A stretch of 63,847 nucleotides of DNA from Thecamonas trahens ATCC 50062 (lineage: Eukaryota > Apusozoa > Apusomonadida > Apusomonadidae), in NCBI RefSeq assembly GCF_000142905.1, contig NW_013657655.1, positions 1-63,847 of the forward strand, given 5' to 3'. Each line of letters begins with the position of its first letter. Position 1 is the first letter of the stretch. Positions 58,672 to 63,847 of this stretch are shown here, one piece after another. Below the pieces are notes generated by a model. It saw only the letters and a list, made by a program, of their open reading frames with translations, was not told the DNA's origin and made no database searches. The translations under genes were made by a program, and so were the position numbers.

Positions 58672-60975
58672 ATGACGAGCGAACCGGGTGGAGGCCAAGA
58701 GGATACGGCACACGACTTGGGAAAGAGCATGGAGTGCCCTACGTGCGGCAAGTACATTCCCAGCTCGTCACAGGTTCTCCATTCTGTTCATTGCGCCAGG
58801 AGAGCCTTTGGTTTGGTGCCCGGCGAGTCGGGGACGAGCGAGCAAGTCGCGGCTGCGAGTTCGGCGGCGTCGGGAGCGTCGGCGGGAGGAAGCGGAGGCA
58901 GCAGCGAATTACGACCTTTTTCGGACGGATCTTTTTCAGCAAGAACCACGACAGGATCAAGCCGCTGTGATTGGTGTGGACGGACGGAGAGCTTGGGACA
59001 TGGACCGCAGTGTGCGCTCGCTCTGAGAGAGTGTGTCTATTGCAGTCTCCCTCTGAGGCTCGACGCGCTTGTTGCCCATGAGCCAGTATGCGGCGCGCGG
59101 ACGGATGTCTGTCTGGCCTGTGGCAACTACGTCCGCCTGTTTGAGTGGGATGCCCATCAGCGGGAGCATGCTGCCGAATCTGGCGAGAATGACGAGCATG
59201 ATGGTGCTGGCGAGGCTCTGGCTGAGGTTGAGGCTGAGGCTGCCGCGCCGATAGCTCTACACGCGGGTGACGAGGCCGAGCTGCGGCTCGCTGTTGTGGA
59301 CACAGTGCTTGATGCAGTCGGCATCGACCTCAACCAGGTATCGGACGAGTGCCGGACGGTGCTGAGCGGACTGAGCAGCGGCGGAAAGGCCGAGGTAGCG
59401 GCGGCCAAAGCTTTTGTCGTCGACAGCCTCTCTGTCCGCATCCGAGTCAACCCGTTTGCCGGCTTTGCCGACACTGGTACTTTTGCGGTCCAGCTTGCGA
59501 TGTGGATTCGGTACTCAACGCAGGCTGCACTGACTCGTGGAGCGCGATCGCTACTTGCAATGCTGTTGGACTCGCTGCCGGCGCGCAGTGAGGTGAGCCA
59601 CATCAATGCGCCTGGCCTGGTCTCGTTCCCGTCGACGATTGTGCACGTGCTCCTCGACGTCGTCCTCCCGCTCCTGCTCGACCGCACCTTTGAGCTCGCT
59701 GGTGCGCCGGCGCGGTTTCGGCAGGCTTCATTCATGGCGCCTGCGGCCGAGCCGGAGATCGAACCGGCCGACGCCGCCGCGGCAACCGCACGCAAGATCG
59801 CGGCTGCCGTTGCAGCCGCTCATCGCCCGCAGTGGCTAGCGCGGCTGGCTCTTGTCTCGCTGCAGAACCAAGTGCTTGTGCTGGAGCATGCACGCGACAG
59901 CAGTAGCCCAGCGTTGGATCCGGTGGTGGCAAGCCTGGTTACTGGTCACAAGGCTGCGATTGAGAGCGCGGTTGAGGACTTGGAACTTGTAGCGCGGAGT
60001 CTAGTCCCGCTCCTTGGTCCGCACCATGTTCCAGGCTCGCGGCTTTGTGTGGCGTCGCTGGTAGCATCCCTTGGATATGCTTGCGCGATGCCGAGCCTTC
60101 CGCTGGGCGTGGCGCTCTCTGAAGTCCTCGCACACGTGCTGGCGGCGTATCCGTCGTTTGCGGCGCAGTACATGTCGCAGTGGCTGGAAGCGTTGGCGGA
60201 GCATAACGATGTGTGCCAGAGCCTGCAGGGCTCGCTCTCGCTGAGCTCGCTGACGGGTGCGTACCAGGTCCAGCGGGTGCTGAGCAGCGTGCGGCTGGCG
60301 GCGCGGATGGTGTGGCTCAACCCGCACATGCTGCGGACGCGGGCGCATCTGATGCACATGGTGCGGACGGCCGAGGCGGCGGTGGCAGCACTGGCGATGG
60401 CAGCTGAGCGCGAGCCAGCGCTGGGGCTTTGGCGCGATGAGGCAGTGGGCGCGTTTGACGGCCTCATGCGTGGTGTGCCGCTCTTTCTCTACGCCAAGGA
60501 CGTGCCATACTTGTCGGGATGCGGCGAGATGGCGGCGATTTTGGAGCTGTCGTCGCCGGCGGCGCAGGCTGTTGTGGCAAAACGCATCCTCACTGTGGTG
60601 GGTGCTACAAGCGACGACGGCCCGCGGTACGGCTCGCTCCACACTTCGCTGGTTGTCCTGCACCTCATGGTGCGATTGATGGGCCTCGACGACCATCCGC
60701 CCGAGCTGGAGAGCAAGTACCTCGAGTTTGCACTGTGGGCGACGGGACTGGTGTGCACCCAGCTCCACGAGGCGCCGCCGGTGTGGATGAGTGCTGCGTC
60801 GCCGCTCATCCACTCGGTTCTCGGCAGCATCTTTGTTCATCCTGCCTTTACTTTGCGGCTCTCGGGCGCCGAGGCGAGCTTCATGGCCGAGGTCCTCGGC
60901 GGGCAGCCGCCGCCGCTCGCCGCGCTCGCCGATGCGCTCCCCGCCACTGAGCTGCCGGCCGGCAACGATGGATAG
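58672..60975 (+). CDS. TRAF-type zinc finger protein with helical body
   Basis: 767 residues. The first 170 carry zinc-binding clusters: CPTCGKYI with a downstream H..C, CDWCGRTESLGHGPQC, then CVYCSLPLRLDALVAHEPVC-type and CLACGNYVRLFEWDAHQREH. The last two match TRAFD1/XAF1 fingers, which act in signalling and bind ubiquitinated or TRAF partners. The remaining 600 residues are helical with no named domain (for example VVDTVLDAVGIDLNQVSDE, LVSLQNQVLVLEHARD, GSLSLSSLTGAYQVQRVL). No membrane segment. TAG stop, 17 bp from the convergent SH3 gene. Start could also be the GTG-preceded frame a few codons up; ATG 58672 is the first ATG. Confidence 0.6.
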   Translation: MTSEPGGGQEDTAHDLGKSMECPTCGKYIPSSSQVLHSVHCARRAFGLVPGESGTSEQVAAASSAASGASAGGSGGSSELRPFSDGSFSARTTTGSSRCDWCGRTESLGHGPQCALALRECVYCSLPLRLDALVAHEPVCGARTDVCLACGNYVRLFEWDAHQREHAAESGENDEHDGAGEALAEVEAEAAAPIALHAGDEAELRLAVVDTVLDAVGIDLNQVSDECRTVLSGLSSGGKAEVAAAKAFVVDSLSVRIRVNPFAGFADTGTFAVQLAMWIRYSTQAALTRGARSLLAMLLDSLPARSEVSHINAPGLVSFPSTIVHVLLDVVLPLLLDRTFELAGAPARFRQASFMAPAAEPEIEPADAAAATARKIAAAVAAAHRPQWLARLALVSLQNQVLVLEHARDSSSPALDPVVASLVTGHKAAIESAVEDLELVARSLVPLLGPHHVPGSRLCVASLVASLGYACAMPSLPLGVALSEVLAHVLAAYPSFAAQYMSQWLEALAEHNDVCQSLQGSLSLSSLTGAYQVQRVLSSVRLAARMVWLNPHMLRTRAHLMHMVRTAEAAVAALAMAAEREPALGLWRDEAVGAFDGLMRGVPLFLYAKDVPYLSGCGEMAAILELSSPAAQAVVAKRILTVVGATSDDGPRYGSLHTSLVVLHLMVRLMGLDDHPPELESKYLEFALWATGLVCTQLHEAPPVWMSAASPLIHSVLGSIFVHPAFTLRLSGAEASFMAEVLGGQPPPLAALADALPATELPAGNDG

Positions 60976-60992
60976 TGCGCGGGGAGGGGGGG

Positions 60993-61881
60993 TCATGCGT
61001 TGAGGGCGGCGAAAAAGTCGTCCTCGGTCATGTCGCTGGAAGCCAGAGCCGGAGCCGGGGCCGGAGCCGAGGCGGCGGCAGAGGCAAAGGCTGAAAACTG
61101 TACCGCAGCGGGCGAGGCCGATGACAGCGGCGGCACGGTGGCGGTTGTCGGGCTCGGAGTCGGGCCTCCAAAGAGGTCCAAGAGCGAGCTGGGCATGGCC
61201 GGCTGGCTTGGAGCAGCTGGTTGGCGAGCGGGCGGAGCGGTCGAGTGCGGCTCTGCGGCGCGGTCCTGAGCGACATCGGCGAGCGAGAGAGCAGCCAGAT
61301 CCAGAAGCGTACCGGTGGAAGAAGAACTCCTCAGCGAGCCCTTTGAGTTTGAGTGCTTGAGCCTCAACGAGCCCGAGGGCGAGGAGTTAGCCGATGGAGG
61401 CTTGACAGCCAGGGGAGCCGGGGTAGACGAGGTGAAGCCCGGCGCATCTCTGGCAGTCGCTGTGATAGCCTTTGCCGCCGCCAGAGCCTTTTCCCCCGAC
61501 AAAGAAGAAGATCGCCTTGGCCTTTGAAGACGACGTTTGAGCGCGAGGCCACGGACAGGAACAGCAGCTTGCATGTCAAGAAACGCTGTTGGTACCAGAC
61601 CTTCCTTGCCCGACTCCAACAACCGACACAGACTCCAACCTCTTCCCACATTCCGATCCACTACCACCACACATGCTCCTGCTGACACGCTCATCTCGCC
61701 TACGTTCTCCTCTTGGAACTCCTCCAGCACAGGCACCTACTTCCACACCACGGGGAGGGTGGGGGGTGAGGGGGTGTGGGTGGGGTGGGGTGGGGGGAGG
61801 GGGGGGGGGGGGCGGGGGTATGACAGGAGGGGGGGAGGGAGGGAGAGGACGTACCTCGACAAGGCGGGAGGCGTCTGCCAT
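60993..61881 (-). CDS. SH3-domain protein with clathrin-box-like motifs
   Basis: Exons 61855-61881 and 60993-61736, 256 residues. Exon 1 codes only MADASRLVE; splicing joins it to an SH3 domain (residues 7-65: EEFQEENVGEMSVSAGACVV, then GWSLCRL and EGLVPTAFL). The rest is Ser/Pro/Ala-rich and disordered, with LLDLAAL, SSLLDLFGG and a C-terminal DDFFAALNA. Leu-Leu-Asp-Leu-Phe resembles the clathrin box and DDFF resembles acidic-aromatic motifs of endocytic adaptors, so a role in clathrin-mediated traffic is inferred. It converges with the zinc-finger gene with 17 bp between stops. Confidence 0.65.
61737..61854 (-). other. Intron in the SH3 gene (118 nt)
   Basis: On the minus strand donor GTACGT follows the codon for Glu9 and acceptor GAAGTAG precedes GTGCCTGTG, phase 0. 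The intron is mostly C (C-rich tract with a run of 12 C). Joining gives a normal SH3 start and supplies the only good ATG. Confidence 0.75.
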
Positions 61882-62196
61882 AGTGGTGAAGGGGTAGGAG
61901 GGTGGAGTGGAGTGGAGTGGTAGTGGTCGTGGTCGTGGTCGTGGTGTGTTGTGTGCCCGGTGTGGTGTGTCGCTTTTCGGCGGAACGAATACAGGGACAA
62001 CGTGCGGTGCGGGGCGGTGCGGTGCGGTGCTGTGCGTTGGACGGGCGAAATGGGTTTGGTGGTTGTGGTGGCGGTGAGGTGGCGGAGGGAGTGCGAGGCG
62101 ATCGATGAATGGGTGTGGTGGCGGTGCAATGGCGGTGAGGTGACGGAGAGAGTGCGAGGGCTGATAAGTCGATGGGCCGAAGAGCAGGCCAGTGAG
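61882..62196. other. Intergenic with short tandem repeats
   Basis: 315 bp with (GTGGTC)n at 61917-61945 and GGTGC repeats at 62005-62030, upstream of the SH3 gene. It presumably holds that gene's promoter. Confidence 0.35.
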
Positions 62197-63084
62197 TCAC
62201 AGCGCAGGCTCGGGCGAGGGCGAGATGATAGGGGCCACATCGGAGGAGAGGACCGACATGGCGAGCTCATAGGCGGCAAACGTAGCGGCGTTGACGGGAA
62301 AGGCGCGGATGAGGGTGGTGCCGAGGCCGCGGTAGAAGGCCTTGAATCCGCCGCGTCGGTAGAGGGTGGCAGCGACCGAGGCGATGCGCGAGTCGGCGGT
62401 ACCTGGCGGGAGGTGGCCCATGGCCTGGACCCGCGACTTGATGATGTCGACCGGGTACGAGATGGTCCAGCCGACGCAGCCGGCGACGCCACCGGCCGTC
62501 AGTTGGCCTAGCGCGCCCACCTCAGCCGACGACGGCGTCCCGGTCAGGGCTGCCCACCGCGCTTGCTTCCCTCGTACGAGGCAAAGTACACACCGTAGAA
62601 CGCCATCTCGCGGAGCGCAGTCACCGTCCACCCGTGGGTGATGCCCAACGGACGGGCACCCGAGTCGACCACAAGCTTGAACGTCGAGTAGTACGAGCCC
62701 GTTCCGCGGTTCACCTGCATCACCGTTTTGATCAGCTCGGTAGGCGAGGTGACCAACGAGACCGGGAGCGCCGTCCCGGCCCCAGACAGCCACAGCATGC
62801 CAAGCGGCGTGGTCGACTCGTCGTCTTTGAGCCCGAGCAGGACTTTGATGTACTCGTTCGACGCAAAGGCCACAGAGTTCTCCATCATCGCTCCGGCGAG
62901 CGGCGCGTAAACGCCGCGGAAGAGGCCCACCACGCCCTCTTCGGCCACAATCTGCCGGAGCAGCGAGACAATACCCGGCCGCACCCCAGCCCCGGCTTCC
63001 TCACTCGCCGTCTGCATCAGCACTCGGATCGTGTCGAGCGGAAAGCCGACAAAGTTGGCAGTAGCTGTTCTCCCCTCCGTTCAT
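62197..63084 (-). CDS. Mitochondrial carrier, SLC25 ornithine/carnitine-like
   Basis: Six-helix inner-membrane carrier with the three SLC25 repeats: FPLDTIRVLMQ, SPTELIKTVMQ and YPVDIIKSRVQA, each followed by the usual G-x-x-x-F/Y-R-G or similar (GLFRGVYAPLAGA, FYRGLGTTLIRA). SPTELIK plus YGVYFASYE point to the ornithine/basic amino acid or acylcarnitine branch, but substrate is not certain. Between repeats two and three the frame breaks: one extra C at 62553-62555 (G3 to G4 on the coding strand) joins the two halves. The 5' end is unclear. The first repeat starts just after AACAG (possible splice acceptor), or the ATG at 63084 lies one base out of frame across a G4 run. Confidence 0.7.
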
Positions 63085-63847
63085 TCCACGGTCAATTGAA
63101 CGTGCGACAGTGAGTAGTTGACCGACGCTCCACACCGCTCGCATCTACTGTCGGACGAACATGATCTTGGTATGTACACGTAGCGCATGCTTTGTGCAAT
63201 GTAACCATGTCTCGGAAATCATTGCCGCATGGCTTCAGCACGTTGCAGGGGCGCTGCAAAGCCAGAAGGAGAGCGTGGCCAAAAAGGTGTTCATTCCCGC
63301 CAAAATTGGCACGCCGCCCGCTCTGCCCGCACCTGCCAGAGGAGGATGGTCAAGGGGAGGGGGGGGGGAGGGGGGCATGAGGTGTCACGACTTGAACGTA
63401 CCGCCAGAAAACGAGCCAGCAACAAAGGACTTCCAATCTGGGAGGAAGCTGACCTGGTCACATCCCTCTTCTCCGCTCGGTGGCGTGGCCATGGCTCCGC
63501 TCAGAGCGCCGAGTTGAGTGCGACGAGGGATGTCGTCGGCGGGCCGGCCAAACGCCAGCCAAGTTGGACCATGAGCCTGCCACCTCTGCCAGCCTTTTCT
63601 TTTGTCAACCTATCTTTTTTTGCCACGGGCGTGAGCTGGAGTGGGCGCGACAGAAGTCGCCGTCGTGAACACGGTGGCGGCGGGGGCGGGAGAAGGGGGG
63701 GGGGGGTGATGCCGAAAGGTTTTCGTTATTCTCAGCATGTCGATGTGGGGGAAGTGAAGGATGGAGAGACACTCCTCCCCCGCACCGAGAGGAGAAAGTG
63801 CAACTGGGGTCCGGCCGAAGTTAACTAGCAGTCCGACCCCCCCCCTA
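63085..63847. other. Window end, no gene supported
   Basis: 760 bp to the right edge. A plus-strand ATGATCTTGGTATGT at 63161 could be a tiny first exon with a splice donor, but nothing downstream confirms it. Two G-rich tracts (about 63357-63375 and 63695-63706) are present. Other frames are low-complexity. Confidence 0.35.

Noticed and set aside
63161-63517. Plus-strand frame at the right edge
   Set aside because: Low-complexity, no domain, crossed by poly-G; only a possible splice donor after three codons.
1-63847. tRNA and rRNA genes
   Set aside because: I looked for the GGTTCRA T-loop pattern with a fitting acceptor stem on both strands and saw none; a tRNAscan run would be decisive.

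Overview
The window is nuclear DNA from a GC-rich, gene-dense, free-living-type protist. It carries spliceosomal GT-AG introns (three well supported, 71, 118 and 239 nt), and eukaryote-only machinery: proteasome subunit RPN1, the U3 snoRNP protein WDR3/UTP12, GATOR1 subunit NPRL3, eIF5A, a USP deubiquitinase, ABCA transporters and a mitochondrial carrier. The protein style (F-box plus ankyrin, ARM-TIR, UBR-SPRY architectures, many type II membrane glycosyltransferases) would fit an apusomonad such as Thecamonas, but this is a guess from style. Genes sit on both strands and converge with very short gaps (17 to 120 bp between stop codons). Almost every intergenic gap contains a G or C homopolymer of 10 to 22 bases. 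One 497-base run of N is an assembly gap.

Layout. 1-1407 has no recognisable gene. 1408-6327 is a Ty3/Gypsy-like LTR retrotransposon on the minus strand with 149-bp LTRs. 6497-8106 is a broken MULE-like transposase. 8172-15040 is a glycosylation island: a GT10 fucosyltransferase head-to-head with GDP-mannose 4,6-dehydratase (which makes the GDP-fucose precursor), a mini F-box/ankyrin gene and a GT61-like glycosyltransferase. 15642-16745 is a decayed aspartate aminotransferase. 16760-23128 holds four genes I do not recognise; the last two lie downstream of two copies of a 201-bp repeat. 24064-26640 has a DUF3405-like and a DUF3431-like gene (both probably secretory pathway), then a kinase-UBR-SPRY gene whose kinase catalytic core is missing. 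29974-35211 is a divergent pair of half-size ABCA transporters. 36491-45130 has a multi-pass membrane protein, eIF5A, a polyproline-tipped USP and a CUB-domain surface receptor. 46759-63084 has NPRL3, RPN1, a GNAT-ARM-TIR-SAM-like protein, WDR3, a TRAF-type zinc-finger protein, an SH3 protein with clathrin-box-like motifs, and a mitochondrial carrier.

Two cross-gene patterns matter to anyone using this annotation. First, seven otherwise coherent genes each carry a single frame break, and every break is cured by one extra base in a short homopolymer, always in the same direction; this looks like systematic homopolymer under-calling, with -1 frameshifting as the less likely alternative. Second, five in-frame nonsense codons interrupt recognisable protein sequence (retrotransposon protease, transposase twice, aminotransferase, kinase) and all five are TAG, although TAG is also the ordinary terminator of at least six intact genes here.

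The most novel-looking single protein is the GNAT-ARM-TIR-SAM-like gene at 52187-54838, which joins an acyltransferase to a candidate NAD+-cleaving TIR domain.
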